Assembly (NCBI GenBank): GCA_965243565.1 | Contig: OZ251571.1 | Coordinates: forward strand, 310,001-374,000 | From: CBDEVH01 sp965243565 | GTDB lineage: Bacteria > Pseudomonadota > Gammaproteobacteria > Tethybacterales > Persebacteraceae | Length of the DNA stretch: 64,000 nucleotides | Direction of reading: 5' to 3' | Shown: one piece after another, positions 7,804-17,349 of the stretch | Position numbering within the stretch: position 1 is the first letter of the stretch | Layout: every line of letters begins with the position of its first letter | Translations under genes and position numbers: made by a program | The notes under the pieces: model-generated | The model's input: only the letters and a program-made list of their open reading frames with translations | The model's database searches: none | Told to the model about the DNA's origin: nothing

Positions 7804-9270
7804 ATGAATAAAAAATGGTTGATTGATTCTTTAATTGCAGAGCGTGAAATACCAGTTGAGTTTTCACCAAAATCGATAAAGGTTGCCGAAGAAATAGAGA
7901 TGAATGTCTCTATTAACAAGGAAGAAAGAGTCGATATTTCTGATAAAAATTTAGTTACTATAGATGGTGAATTCGCTCATGATTTTGATGATGCGGTGGA
8001 ATGTCATCTTAATGAAGATGGAACGTTTATGCTGACAGTGGCAATAGCCGATGTCAGTACTTATGTGAGTAAAGGCAGTGAATTGGATAATATAGCAAAA
8101 GAGCGGGGAAATTCGGTTTATCTCCCTGATAGAGTTATCCCAATGTTGCCTTTTAAATTATCCAATGATGTCTGTTCATTAACGCCACAACAACCTAAAA
8201 ATTGCGTTGTTTGTGAAATGCAGCTGGACGATGGTATCGTCAAATCATATCGATTTTACTTGGGTCTGATGGTTTCTAGTCGGCGCTTTACTTATGATGA
8301 ATGTCAGAAAATTATCGATCAAAAATCAGATGATTTTCCTATGGTGCATGATTTAACAAAAGCCACTATGGCTTTACGAGACCGCCGGTTGCAAGCCGGT
8401 GGTATGTTGCTAAACAAACCTGAAAAGTCTTGTCGTCTGCATAAAAATAAAGTTATTTTTGAAATAAAGTTGAGGACGACTGCTCATCTGGTTATTGAAG
8501 AAGCAATGATAGCGGCAAATCGTTGTGCGGGGCATTTTTTGATGTATAAAAAATATCCCGCGTTGTATCGTATTCATCAAGCACCAAAGGCAGACAAACT
8601 ACAACAACTTAACGATTTAATATCAAATTTAAATTATAAGTTGCCTGATAGCCCAGTGGCGGCTGATTTTTCAGAGCTGATAGATAACATAGAGCAAGAT
8701 AATCCCGCCTTGGCGGATGCTTTGTTGCCATGTATTTTAGGAACGTTGTCTCGAGCAAATTTTAGCCCTAGACATGATGTAGGACATTATGGCTTGGCGA
8801 GTGATTGCTACTTATATTTTACCTCGCCTATTCGTCGTTATGCTGATTTAATAAATCATCGCGCTATAGTAGCAGTGTTGCATGGGGCGCAACCACCTTA
8901 CACAATAGAAGAATTATCGGCAATTGGTGAGCATTGCTCAACGACAGAAATACGAGCAGATAAAGCAGAATGGGATAGTCGTCAGCGTTTATTGTGTTCT
9001 CAGGCTGAGAATTTAGTGGGTTGTACGTTTGAAGGTTTTGCTTCGGGAGTTGGTGCGCGTGGCATCTTTGTGGCTATTTCAGATCTTAATCTTGATGGCA
9101 TGATTCGCTTGTCGTCATTACCGGGTTATTGGGAACAAGAAGGTAGTTTTCCTAAAATGACAAGAGTAAGTGATGGTGAGAGTATTTGTTTGGGTGATCC
9201 TTTGACCGTAAAAATACTGGCGGTCGATGCCGAAAAAGGACAAGTTAATTTAAAGTTGACAGACAAATAA
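7804..9270 (+). CDS. rnr: RNase II/R-family exoribonuclease lacking the N-terminal RNA-binding domains
   Basis: A 488-residue RNB-family 3'-5' exoribonuclease. The catalytic RNB domain begins almost at the N-terminus: Asp54, Asp60, Asp62 and Asp63 lie in TIDGEFAHDFDDA and match the four metal-binding aspartates of RNase II/R. A C-terminal S1-like domain follows from about residue 400. Bacterial RNase R is normally about 730-820 residues, with a helix-turn-helix and two cold-shock domains ahead of RNB. None of those is encoded here, and the protein begins in what is normally the linker. The prepilin gene and its terminator occupy the space upstream. No clear Shine-Dalgarno precedes the ATG. 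The rnr-rlmB order is the usual gammaproteobacterial one, which supports descent from rnr. Confidence 0.82.
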   Translation: MNKKWLIDSLIAEREIPVEFSPKSIKVAEEIEMNVSINKEERVDISDKNLVTIDGEFAHDFDDAVECHLNEDGTFMLTVAIADVSTYVSKGSELDNIAKERGNSVYLPDRVIPMLPFKLSNDVCSLTPQQPKNCVVCEMQLDDGIVKSYRFYLGLMVSSRRFTYDECQKIIDQKSDDFPMVHDLTKATMALRDRRLQAGGMLLNKPEKSCRLHKNKVIFEIKLRTTAHLVIEEAMIAANRCAGHFLMYKKYPALYRIHQAPKADKLQQLNDLISNLNYKLPDSPVAADFSELIDNIEQDNPALADALLPCILGTLSRANFSPRHDVGHYGLASDCYLYFTSPIRRYADLINHRAIVAVLHGAQPPYTIEELSAIGEHCSTTEIRADKAEWDSRQRLLCSQAENLVGCTFEGFASGVGARGIFVAISDLNLDGMIRLSSLPGYWEQEGSFPKMTRVSDGESICLGDPLTVKILAVDAEKGQVNLKLTDK

Positions 9271-9283
9271 TCTAACGGTTGCT

Positions 9284-10000
9284 ATGGAAATAATAAAAAT
9301 AGCGGGAATACAACCGGTACTGTCTGCCGTACAGGCAAAGAGTATTCTAAAATTATGGATGGACAAAAACAGCCATAATTCAAGACTCATCGAGATAAAG
9401 AATGGAGATTCTGACTTTCCAATTATTGAGGCTTCACGCTCGCAATTGGCACAGATGGTAGGCGAGGATGTTCACCATCAAGGGGTTGTGGCTGATATAG
9501 TACTACCAAGTGCATCGCTAGAAACGGCTTGTGCGGGAGACCAAACATTGGTGGTGCTTGATGGTGTTACCGATCCCCGTAACTTAGGTGCGATTATGCG
9601 AACGGCACAGGCGTTTTCGGTAGGTGCTATTATTATGGCAAAACATCGCAGCGCGCCATTGTCGGCAGTGGTTGCTCGGGTCTCTTGTGGTGCCATTGCG
9701 ACATTGCCCATTATTCGTATTGGCAATATTGCGCGGGCTTTAAAAATGATAGGTGATTCCAATAGGTGGATAATCGGAGCTTGCGAAACGGGAGATAAAC
9801 AAATGTTTGTTGATCGATTGCCTGATAGAGTGTGCTGGGTTTTGGGTGATGAAGGAAACGGTTTAAAACGGTTAACGCGAGAAGGGTGTGATGAATTAAT
9901 GCGTATTCCCACTGTTCAAGGTCGCGAAGGGTGTCTTAATGTTTCTAATGTTTTTGCTATCTGTATGGCAGCCCAAAAAACATCGCCTTGTCAGCAATAA
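9284..10000 (+). CDS. rlmB: 23S rRNA 2'-O-methyltransferase, TrmH/SpoU family
   Basis: RlmB methylates the ribose of a guanosine in the peptidyl-transferase region of 23S rRNA (G2251 in E. coli) using SAM. The 238-residue protein has a short N-terminal substrate-binding part (GIQPVLSAV) and a trefoil-knot SPOUT domain. The three SpoU motifs are visible: DGVTDPRNLGAIMRTA near residue 95, WVLGDEGNGL near residue 185, and IPTVQGREGCLNVSNVFAI at the C-terminus. It begins 13 bases after the rnr-like gene and is probably translated from the same message. The position next to rnr is typical of gammaproteobacteria. Confidence 0.92.
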   Translation: MEIIKIAGIQPVLSAVQAKSILKLWMDKNSHNSRLIEIKNGDSDFPIIEASRSQLAQMVGEDVHHQGVVADIVLPSASLETACAGDQTLVVLDGVTDPRNLGAIMRTAQAFSVGAIIMAKHRSAPLSAVVARVSCGAIATLPIIRIGNIARALKMIGDSNRWIIGACETGDKQMFVDRLPDRVCWVLGDEGNGLKRLTREGCDELMRIPTVQGREGCLNVSNVFAICMAAQKTSPCQQ

Positions 10001-10025
10001 TTCCGTTATTTTTAGTAACTTTTAC

Positions 10026-10053
10026 TTAGTTTTATCGCATAGTAGAGTACAAT
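10026..10053 (+). promoter_or_regulatory. Candidate promoter upstream of rne
   Basis: TTAGTT and TACAAT (10048-10053) are 16 bases apart. If used, transcription would start near 10060 and give an rne leader of about 170 bases. This is a weak match judged by eye. Confidence 0.35.
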
Positions 10054-10125
10054 TCACGCATAGAATATTTATAGGGCAATCATAATAATAATTACTATAA
10101 AAATTAGTATGGTATGAGTTGCTTC

Positions 10126-10171
10126 TGTGTTTAAAACACACAAAAAAATGGATTATATTTTTTAATATAAT
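10126..10171 (+). promoter_or_regulatory. Two inverted repeats in the rne leader
   Basis: The leader holds a GTGT/ACAC palindrome (10126-10140) and a perfect 8+8 inverted repeat with a TTTT loop (10152-10171, arms ATTATATT and AATATAAT). In enteric bacteria the rne leader forms hairpins through which RNase E controls its own mRNA. A similar role here is an inference from position. The rest of the 230-base gap between rlmB and rne shows nothing else I recognise. Confidence 0.4.
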
Positions 10172-10230
10172 TAATAACAAATTGTTCTCTGTTTGGCAAA
10201 ACTAGACCAAATTGAGGAAAGGACTATTGA

Positions 10231-12453
10231 ATGAACCAAATTTACATTAACACGAAAGAATCAGAAGAAAATAGAGTAATTGTTGTCAATAACGGAAAAT
10301 TAATTGGCTACGAGCAAGAAAGAGTAGGAGAAGAAAACAGAAAAGGAAATATTTACAAAGGCATTGTTACTTTGGTTGAAGGGAGTTTAAATGCCGTTTT
10401 TGTTGATATTGGTGAGGAAAAAAAAGGGTTACTTCCTATTCGTGAAATCCCTGCCGCCGCTATTGAAGGTGGTGTTGATAACATCAAAAAAGGGGATTGT
10501 CTGTTAGTACAGATAAAAAAAGATCACATGGGCGACAAAGGTCCTGGGCTTACAGGGTATATTTCTTTGGCAGGGCATTACTTGGTCTTGCAGCCGAATC
10601 GTAAAAACGCAACGATGATTTCAAAACAAGGCAGACCTGATTTACGCCGTAAAATGCAGGAAATTGTTGGTTCGTTAGAACTGCCTGATAATATGAGTAT
10701 TATTGTCAGAACGGCAGGGTTGTCAGCCGAGAAAGAACAATTGATTTGGGATTTAGAATCGTATTTACTCAAAATATGGGAGGTTATTAAATCGGTATCC
10801 GACAAAATAAACGACCCTACTCTTATTTATCGTGAGAATGATTTATTATTACGAAATATACGCAACTACTTCAGACCGTCTAATGGCGATAAAATTTATT
10901 GCGATAACATGCAAAACTATGAAGAACTCAGTAAATTTTTAGCATTGGTTTTTCCCGACAAATCAGACAGCATTATTTATCATTATGATAGTGAGGATAT
11001 GGTGCCTGCCAAAATAGAAGATCAGATTGATGAAATTTTTTCTCGAGAAATATCCACTCCAACCGGTGTGCGTTTGGTTTTTGATAGTACCGAGGCATTG
11101 GTGGCTGTTGATGTCAATTCGGGGCGGCTACGTGCTGGTGCCGATATTGAAGAAACCGCATTAAAAGCCAATATGGAAGCGGCTGAAGTGGTTGCGTTAC
11201 ATTTGCGGTTGCGTAATTTAGCAGGGTTGGTTGTGATAGATTTTATTGACATGGAAGCCGAGGCGAATCGTACCAAGCTCGAACAATATTTTAATCAGTT
11301 ATTAAAATACGACCGTGCTCATGTTCGTTCTTCATCTATTTCACAATTTGGATTAATGGAAATTTCTCGTCAACGCATTGCTCGATCACTTAATTCCTTA
11401 CAAACAACAACATGCCCGCATTGTGTCGGTACAGGACAAATATGGCGTTCTGAATCTTTTTCTACTCGTATGTTGCGCAAAGTCAGATCTTTTGCCGAAA
11501 ATTCTCAAGGATCGACCATCCTGCTAGAAATACCAATGGAAACATCTGTTTACATTATGAACGAGCGACGTTCGGATATGACTAGTATTGAACAAGAAAA
11601 CAATTGCAAATTTGTAATTATCCCCAATGATAAAATCTTACCGCCTGAATTCATAGTTAAGAAACTAGGTGGAAACGAAAAAAACAAATCTAGCCTGCAT
11701 CATCTAGAAAAAGCAAAGCACGAAAAAATAGTTAAAATTCGTGAATCAATGGCACCTCAGCAGGAGCAGAAAAAAAGAGAGAGTGTAATACAAACAATGT
11801 TGCCAGCGTCTAGTGCGCCTCAAGCCCAATCTAATGGTGGGTTACTCAAGCGGTTCATGCAATTTTTATCAGGTGGCAAGAAAAAACCCCAACCTGTAGC
11901 ATCATCGTACCAAAAAACCCAATCGGGTAAAAAAGCACCAAATAAAAAGTACGAAGCGGATAAACGTCATAAAAAACACCTCAATAAAGGCAACAAATTA
12001 AAAAACGAAAGACAACCAACATCCTCTCAATCACCCCAAATGCAAACCAATTCACCACCATTACAATCAAACAAAGGTGGCCAGAATTCACAGCGCCGGC
12101 GTAACAAACCAGAGGGTAAAGACAATGCTCAAAAATTGGCACCCAAAAACATCCATCAGGAAACCTCCCATAATGCGGTTGAAAAACCAATTGAACCAAT
12201 TGTACCAATTGTACCAATTGCCGATAAAAAAGTAGCAGAAAATAATAAACCCGATAATCAAACAAAAGTAGGCGTTAAACCCACACCGAATGTTGCTGAT
12301 AAACCCATTCAACCAGCTATTACACAGAAGAATGTGAAGGTATCGACCAAAGAAGCCAATGGTGGTGATAAAAAGATGAGTGAATCGATATCTCTTCCGC
12401 CTATATACTCTGAAGCAACAAAAAGTGCACATTCTGGAACAGCCGAGAAATAA
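10231..12453 (+). CDS. rne: Ribonuclease E
   Basis: Essential endoribonuclease of mRNA decay and rRNA/tRNA processing. The 740-residue protein has an N-terminal S1 domain (about residues 35-120; GNIYKGIVTLVEGSLNAVFVD) followed by the DNase I-like catalytic domain. The Mg-binding aspartates are visible in VDVNSG and IDFIDME. The zinc-link cysteines Cys395 and Cys398 lie in TCPHCVGTG. From about residue 500 the protein becomes low-complexity, rich in Lys, Gln, Asn and Pro. This is the disordered scaffold region that in E. coli carries degradosome partners; it is shorter here than the 1061-residue E. coli protein. GAGGAAAGG precedes the ATG. The S1-Zn-link-tail order and the long leader favour RNase E over RNase G. 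Confidence 0.92.
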   Translation: MNQIYINTKESEENRVIVVNNGKLIGYEQERVGEENRKGNIYKGIVTLVEGSLNAVFVDIGEEKKGLLPIREIPAAAIEGGVDNIKKGDCLLVQIKKDHMGDKGPGLTGYISLAGHYLVLQPNRKNATMISKQGRPDLRRKMQEIVGSLELPDNMSIIVRTAGLSAEKEQLIWDLESYLLKIWEVIKSVSDKINDPTLIYRENDLLLRNIRNYFRPSNGDKIYCDNMQNYEELSKFLALVFPDKSDSIIYHYDSEDMVPAKIEDQIDEIFSREISTPTGVRLVFDSTEALVAVDVNSGRLRAGADIEETALKANMEAAEVVALHLRLRNLAGLVVIDFIDMEAEANRTKLEQYFNQLLKYDRAHVRSSSISQFGLMEISRQRIARSLNSLQTTTCPHCVGTGQIWRSESFSTRMLRKVRSFAENSQGSTILLEIPMETSVYIMNERRSDMTSIEQENNCKFVIIPNDKILPPEFIVKKLGGNEKNKSSLHHLEKAKHEKIVKIRESMAPQQEQKKRESVIQTMLPASSAPQAQSNGGLLKRFMQFLSGGKKKPQPVASSYQKTQSGKKAPNKKYEADKRHKKHLNKGNKLKNERQPTSSQSPQMQTNSPPLQSNKGGQNSQRRRNKPEGKDNAQKLAPKNIHQETSHNAVEKPIEPIVPIVPIADKKVAENNKPDNQTKVGVKPTPNVADKPIQPAITQKNVKVSTKEANGGDKKMSESISLPPIYSEATKSAHSGTAEK
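12186..12221 (+). repeat. Four copies of a 9-bp repeat in the rne tail
   Basis: ACCAATTGA/T/C is repeated four times in frame and encodes a Pro-Ile-x triplet series (EPIVPIVPIA) in the disordered C-terminal tail of RNase E. It is probably replication slippage. Confidence 0.8.
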
Positions 12454-12480
12454 AACACGAATTATTACCGTGTGGTATGC

Positions 12481-12486
12481 TATACT
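12481..12486 (+). promoter_or_regulatory. Candidate -10 element of the type IVb pilus operon
   Basis: TATACT lies about 90 bases before the first pilus gene and just after a small ACACG/CGTGT stem (12455-12473) that follows the rne stop. No good -35 is visible, so an activator may be needed. Low certainty. Confidence 0.3.
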
Positions 12487-12574
12487 ATCCATATAAGAAA
12501 AGATGTGTAGGTGATGTTGAAAATCACAATATAAATATAAACTCTGATTAACAATAAAAAGGGCGGAGGCAAAC

Positions 12575-13924
12575 TTGAGGACAATGAACAAACAAGGGTT
12601 GGCATTATTTACAGCAACCATTTATATTTTTAGCATTAATAATAGCTTTGCACAATTAGATACGTCGGCTTATGTAGCAGACAAATTATCCAATAGTACA
12701 CAATCTGTTATTAATTTTGAAAATTCCTATACGTATCAAGGCAATACATTTGTTCAGATGAGTTCATCAGAACAAAATATCGGTGCATATTACTGTAGTG
12801 ATGCCGAAGTAGTATTTTTACCGGTTGAAAATCGACAAAATGGTAATATCTATGTCAATGATGCGTATCAGAACTTATACTTATATAGAAAAAATGGCAA
12901 TGCAGGTATTCTTAGTGATGCCATTCGTCTGCGGTATCAAGGTAAGTTAGATTCTTCTTCATTATTAGGAAGACAAGACTGTACTCAAATGCTCACATCG
13001 ATTGTCCAATACATCGGCAGCAATGGCTTAGCAGAAATCGCCTATTCCAGTGCCGATGGCAATGGATCATTGTTACATTATTTTTCAGAAATTAAAACGA
13101 CATTCGAATATTTATTTTCCAATATTGTGGTTTACCCCAAGGGTGCAGACTATGTCGAAAAATTAGCTGACTGGGCTTTCAATATCCCATTTGGTGCAGG
13201 TCAGGTAGAATTAATTACTACTTCTAGTGAGCTTTTGCAGACAAAAGTTGTACCGATAGCGCGTGAAGCGGGGCAAGTTAAAATTTACACAAGCACCGAT
13301 TCACCTGAAATGAAAGAATTGCTTAAAAAAAGTAAGAGCAATCAATTCATTCAATTATCTGATACACAATTAAAATCGCAACGGTTTGCAACTTTAGTAT
13401 CTCAATTAATAGAGCAAGGGGTTGATTCTGACATCATATCAGCCACCAATCGATTACCTTCTGTGGACGCAATGGATGACAATGTTTATTCATCTGATGC
13501 AATCATATTGGTTAGTCCAAAAGTGAGCAGTCAAGATGTTGGTGTAGCAATCATTAAATCTGCGATTGGTCAATCAATTTCAACAAACAATACAATTCCA
13601 ACTGTTGTAAAATCTGTCAAAGAAACAATTTCAAAAAATGAATTTTATGCTGGAAATGGACAATTATTGTCAACATCATTAAATAATTTTTTAATTGCCA
13701 ATGGCTATAAAATGATATGGGAGATAGACTCAGGTGTTGACTGGCGTTTTGATATAGAACAAAAAATCAATGAGAATGGTGTTTTTGTAGAGACGCTAGA
13801 AAAAGTCTTAAACAATTTCCCTGTGCAAGCAGTGATGAGTAGAAACGGGAATACGGTGCGGATTAAAATGCGTCATGCTGACAATGGTAATATTGCAAAT
13901 AACGTTATTCCATTGATAAACTAA
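12575..13924 (+). CDS. Exported PilL/TcpQ-like protein of a type IVb pilus
   Basis: A 449-residue exported protein. The signal peptide ends at about SFAQ (residue 27). The start is either TTG at 12575, preceded by GGAGG at a spacing of 5, or ATG at 12584; the difference is three residues. The last 75 residues (GNGQLLSTSLNNFLIANGYKM, then WEIDSGVDWRFDI and a beta-rich end) resemble the TcpQ/PilL C-terminal domain. That domain works with the outer-membrane secretin in R64 and toxin-coregulated pili. The middle of the protein is not recognised. It is the first gene of a seven-gene pilus assembly run, and the secretin gene follows after 26 bases. Assignment rests on the C-terminal resemblance and the gene order. 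Confidence 0.65.
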   Translation: MRTMNKQGLALFTATIYIFSINNSFAQLDTSAYVADKLSNSTQSVINFENSYTYQGNTFVQMSSSEQNIGAYYCSDAEVVFLPVENRQNGNIYVNDAYQNLYLYRKNGNAGILSDAIRLRYQGKLDSSSLLGRQDCTQMLTSIVQYIGSNGLAEIAYSSADGNGSLLHYFSEIKTTFEYLFSNIVVYPKGADYVEKLADWAFNIPFGAGQVELITTSSELLQTKVVPIAREAGQVKIYTSTDSPEMKELLKKSKSNQFIQLSDTQLKSQRFATLVSQLIEQGVDSDIISATNRLPSVDAMDDNVYSSDAIILVSPKVSSQDVGVAIIKSAIGQSISTNNTIPTVVKSVKETISKNEFYAGNGQLLSTSLNNFLIANGYKMIWEIDSGVDWRFDIEQKINENGVFVETLEKVLNNFPVQAVMSRNGNTVRIKMRHADNGNIANNVIPLIN

Positions 13925-13950
13925 AGAGACTTTATAAGGAGATATAAGTA

Positions 13951-15480
13951 GTGATGAACAAAATTACATTATGTGCTTTCATGTCAATGTCAGTATTAAT
14001 TTCAGGTTGTGTCAGCACAACAGATAATAGCGCGGATATTCTTGAATCTACCAACGTTATAGTTGAGAAGATGGACAAAGAAATTACTACCAAAGTCGAA
14101 CAAGAAAGCATTCGAAAATCGGTCGTTTTTGAAGAAGAATCCACTAAACAAACATCACATTACACCAAAGTAAGTGTACCTAAAAATCCAGTTGATATCA
14201 ATATAACGAATAAAGTACCCTTTGGCTTTATATTAGAATCAGTGGCAGCAGATTGGGGTTGGTCTGTGCAGTATGCTCAAGATGTTGACACTTCGATTCC
14301 CATTGCATTAAGAATCAATAATATTGATGTCATTGATGCGATGGAAGATATCGCTGGGTTGGCAGGTTACACGGTGATTATAGATAAAAAATTACGTCGA
14401 TGCACTGTTGCTAGTACAGCAACATGGACATTCTTATTGCCAGCCAATGTAACTGATACATTAGCATGGAATTATTCTGTTGGAGGATCTCCATCAGCAT
14501 CAAGTGAGGAAAGTAGTGGAGGGCTAGAAGGAATTTCAACTGATAGTACCATTACAGGTAGCACCACAACGGATGGAGAAACGGTAATCAATTTTATTGA
14601 AAGTTCTATAAATGCAGGAACTGGTGAAGCCGCAATTATTTCCAATATTCCAAGTCTGGGCGTAATGTTGGTAACTGGTAATATGGCGCAGCTAAAACGA
14701 GCTGAGAAAATAATTACACGAATGGTTGATGAAGTTTCAACAAGAGTTGAAATTAACGTTGCTATTGTTGAAATTTCTTTGGAAGATACTTTTCAGTTAG
14801 GTGTAAGATGGGAAGACGTGTTAAGAGGTAATTTCGCTTCCAGTTCACTAGGAGAACTTGTAGGTACTAATGCAACCGCATCAGCATCTTACGTAACGGA
14901 CGATAATATATCATTTGTATTAGAAGCACTAAAGAAAAGAACAGATTATAGTATTGTTAGTCGCCCCAACCTATTGATTGATAATCATACACCAGCAGAT
15001 TTGAGTGATTCACGATCAATTCCATATATATCTGAAATTGAACAATCTACAACTGATGGCGTAACAACGACAACAGCAACCACAGCTTCAGCAATTGACG
15101 GATTGAAATTATCAGTTCTTCCTCATGTATTGGCGGGAGGAAACCTTGTTCAACTGAAATTAGTGCCATTTTTTGGTGTGATTCCTGAGTACAATGAAAT
15201 AAATTTTGGACTTGGTGGTGAAGTACTTTCTCTTAATTTACCAACTCAATCAAATAAACAGGCATTCATTTCAGTTACAGTTGAAAGCGGTCAAACATTG
15301 GTATTAGCAGGTAATCGTTATAGCAATACTAGAAAAAGCAACAGTGGACTACCCTATGTTTCAACGCCATTAACCGATACGACATCTGATACCACCGATG
15401 TTACTGAATTAGCAATAATTATAAATACAAGAATAATTCTACCACCACCTATTAACGTTATTTTAGATAAATCTTTATAA
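13951..15480 (+). CDS. pilN: Outer-membrane secretin lipoprotein of a type IVb pilus (PilN/BfpB type)
   Basis: Secretins form the ring-shaped outer-membrane channel through which the pilus passes. The 509-residue protein starts with a lipoprotein signal (LISGC, Cys20), which is typical of PilN, BfpB and TcpC but not of type IVa PilQ. An N0/STN-like domain lies at about residues 75-150 (VPFGFILESVAADWGWSVQY). The secretin core occupies the last 250 residues and includes SRPNLLIDNHTPA and VESGQTLVLAGNRY. AAGGAGA is placed 8 bases before GTG 13951 and 11 before ATG 13954, so either could be the start. The serine/glycine-rich segment near residues 180-200 is a low-complexity linker. It sits between the TcpQ-like and PilO-like genes, as in R64. 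Confidence 0.88.
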   Translation: MMNKITLCAFMSMSVLISGCVSTTDNSADILESTNVIVEKMDKEITTKVEQESIRKSVVFEEESTKQTSHYTKVSVPKNPVDINITNKVPFGFILESVAADWGWSVQYAQDVDTSIPIALRINNIDVIDAMEDIAGLAGYTVIIDKKLRRCTVASTATWTFLLPANVTDTLAWNYSVGGSPSASSEESSGGLEGISTDSTITGSTTTDGETVINFIESSINAGTGEAAIISNIPSLGVMLVTGNMAQLKRAEKIITRMVDEVSTRVEINVAIVEISLEDTFQLGVRWEDVLRGNFASSSLGELVGTNATASASYVTDDNISFVLEALKKRTDYSIVSRPNLLIDNHTPADLSDSRSIPYISEIEQSTTDGVTTTTATTASAIDGLKLSVLPHVLAGGNLVQLKLVPFFGVIPEYNEINFGLGGEVLSLNLPTQSNKQAFISVTVESGQTLVLAGNRYSNTRKSNSGLPYVSTPLTDTTSDTTDVTELAIIINTRIILPPPINVILDKSL

Positions 15481-15514
15481 TCCATTTTTTAAATTAAAAC
15501 AGGAATATAAATTA

Positions 15515-16795
15515 ATGAGCAAAAGCGAAAAGTTGATATTTTGGGTTGCTGAGGGCATTAATGACCGAGTAAGTGACAACAACGATGGCGATGATGTTGA
15601 CGTTGATGAAACTGTAGAAGAACAATCTGAATTTTTTTGGCAATGGGATACTCAAAATAACCTAGAACAAATAAAACGATCAGACTTAAGATTAAACAAA
15701 AATACGGAAATACTGAGGATAAGTTCTGACGACATTCTTTTTAATTCCAAAGTCAGTAAACTTAAAAAGCTGATTGGATCCGAGTTTTATTCGGCTTCTT
15801 GGAAGAAAAACAAACTGGTATCAGGTTTTGTTGCTAGTGATTCTGATGAAACCATAATGGAAAAGGCAACAGTTATACCAGATGGTTTATTGTCGATAGA
15901 CAAGACAGATGTCCCTGATATACAAAATGAGCAGCTTCACGCATTACACGTAATTGTTTGGTATTTTGATAGCAGCACTATTTACATATCTTTATTATTA
16001 AATAGTATGCGTCAAGGTGCTCAGGTTACGGAATGGCGACAAGTGCAGCATACTGCAGCAGTAACTGCTACTAATTCACTTAATGCCTTAGTCGATTCTG
16101 CTGTTAAAATCAGTGGTATTGAAGTATCAAGCATGGTAATTAGCTGTGCTATTATTTATTTTGGGGCAAGTGATACTCACTTTAGTGAAGCGGGTGAGGG
16201 ATTAAAAGTAATCCATGATCGTATAACAGAAGACATTAAAGAATTTGGCTTTGCAAAAGCTTTTATGTCAGAGCCTGAAAGTTTTTTAAACATTTGGGCA
16301 AATAATAAATTATGGAAGGCTGAGTATAAAACCACCAAATATTCTATTTTAAATATACCTCAATCGACGGTAATGACGATTATGATAGCAGGAATGTTCT
16401 CTGGGTTTCTCTTTTTTTCTGCTAATGGTGTAATTTCTTTTTTTGATTATAGGGCCACCAACGAAAAAATTGAAAAGGTGCAAGCAGATGCTCAACGGGA
16501 AACAGAAAAACTACTACAGCTGAGTAGAGAAAACATCCAATTGTATATTTCTCAATATACAATGCGAGCACAAGAGGCTACGAAATTTTCTGAATTGTTG
16601 TTTTATAAAGGTTTAGAATACACTATAGAAGCAGAAGGTAGTAGGTGGGAGGCAACTTCTGAATTACCCAAGGATATCTCTAAAGTGGAAGAAATTAGAA
16701 GCCTATTAGCGAATATTGAAGGTTGTACAACAGTTTTTGATCAAAATGATAATTTACTAGAGAGTGGTAAGGTGACAATAGTATGCGAATTCTAA
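15515..16795 (+). CDS. PilO-like inner-membrane protein of a type IVb pilus
   Basis: A 426-residue protein with no signal peptide. It has an acidic N-terminus (a run of Asp/Asn at residues 19-32), a presumed cytoplasmic domain to about residue 280, and one transmembrane segment at about 285-307 (MTIMIAGMFSGFLFFSANG). A predicted coiled coil (NEKIEKVQADAQRETEKLL) and a small periplasmic domain follow. This topology and its place between secretin and ATPase match PilO of R64-type systems (PilO2 family), a bitopic assembly-platform component. Sequence similarity is too weak for me to assign by motif. It overlaps the next gene by 13 bases, which suggests translational coupling. Confidence 0.6.
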   Translation: MSKSEKLIFWVAEGINDRVSDNNDGDDVDVDETVEEQSEFFWQWDTQNNLEQIKRSDLRLNKNTEILRISSDDILFNSKVSKLKKLIGSEFYSASWKKNKLVSGFVASDSDETIMEKATVIPDGLLSIDKTDVPDIQNEQLHALHVIVWYFDSSTIYISLLLNSMRQGAQVTEWRQVQHTAAVTATNSLNALVDSAVKISGIEVSSMVISCAIIYFGASDTHFSEAGEGLKVIHDRITEDIKEFGFAKAFMSEPESFLNIWANNKLWKAEYKTTKYSILNIPQSTVMTIMIAGMFSGFLFFSANGVISFFDYRATNEKIEKVQADAQRETEKLLQLSRENIQLYISQYTMRAQEATKFSELLFYKGLEYTIEAEGSRWEATSELPKDISKVEEIRSLLANIEGCTTVFDQNDNLLESGKVTIVCEF

Positions 16796-17349
16796 GTAAG
16801 TGGACAATTATATTATTGATACTTCTATTAATGGGTAGCGGGTGGTCGTACTATAAATGGCAAAAACCCAAGAGAATAGAGGCAGAGCAACAGCTTCAAA
16901 CAGAATATAAAAAATATAAAAGGCATAAAAGTGTAGCTGAAAGATTTAGTAAAAGCATTGAGTCATCGGAGTTAAATATTGATGAAGATAATAAAAATTA
17001 CAAAAATTTCAGATTTTCATCAGAAACAAGTCATTTTGACTTTCGTTTGAAATTGTATGATGCTTTGAATGAAAAAATAAAAGATATTGGCCTTGAAGAA
17101 TTTAAATTAATAGAAACATCCGAGCAAGTAGGGTCCCCTAGATCTCAGAATTTACCAAAAATACATAAAACTTATGCGACAGAATACTACTTTTCTATTG
17201 AAGGTGAGGCTAGTTATGGACAAGTAGTTGCTTTTATTTTGAAAAAATTACCAGATTTACCAGTGGCAGTAACTCGAATAAAAAAAGACAAAGAGAAGTT
17301 TAAAATTAATTTTGTTGTTTGGCGAATAGAACAAGATGGTGCAAATTGA
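16783..17349 (+). CDS. Small bitopic pilus assembly protein (PilP position, GspM/PilO-like fold)
   Basis: A 188-residue protein with one transmembrane segment at about residues 7-24, then a charged helical region (RIEAEQQLQTEYKKYKRH) and a C-terminal alpha/beta domain. The pattern of the C-terminal domain (YYFSIEGEASYGQVVAFILKK, then a beta strand) is like the ferredoxin fold of GspM and type IVa PilO proteins, which form the inner-membrane alignment complex. In R64-like loci pilP holds this position. The gene overlaps both the PilO-like gene (13 bases) and the ATPase gene (14 bases). The role is inferred from topology and position. Confidence 0.55.
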   Translation: MRILSKWTIILLILLLMGSGWSYYKWQKPKRIEAEQQLQTEYKKYKRHKSVAERFSKSIESSELNIDEDNKNYKNFRFSSETSHFDFRLKLYDALNEKIKDIGLEEFKLIETSEQVGSPRSQNLPKIHKTYATEYYFSIEGEASYGQVVAFILKKLPDLPVAVTRIKKDKEKFKINFVVWRIEQDGAN

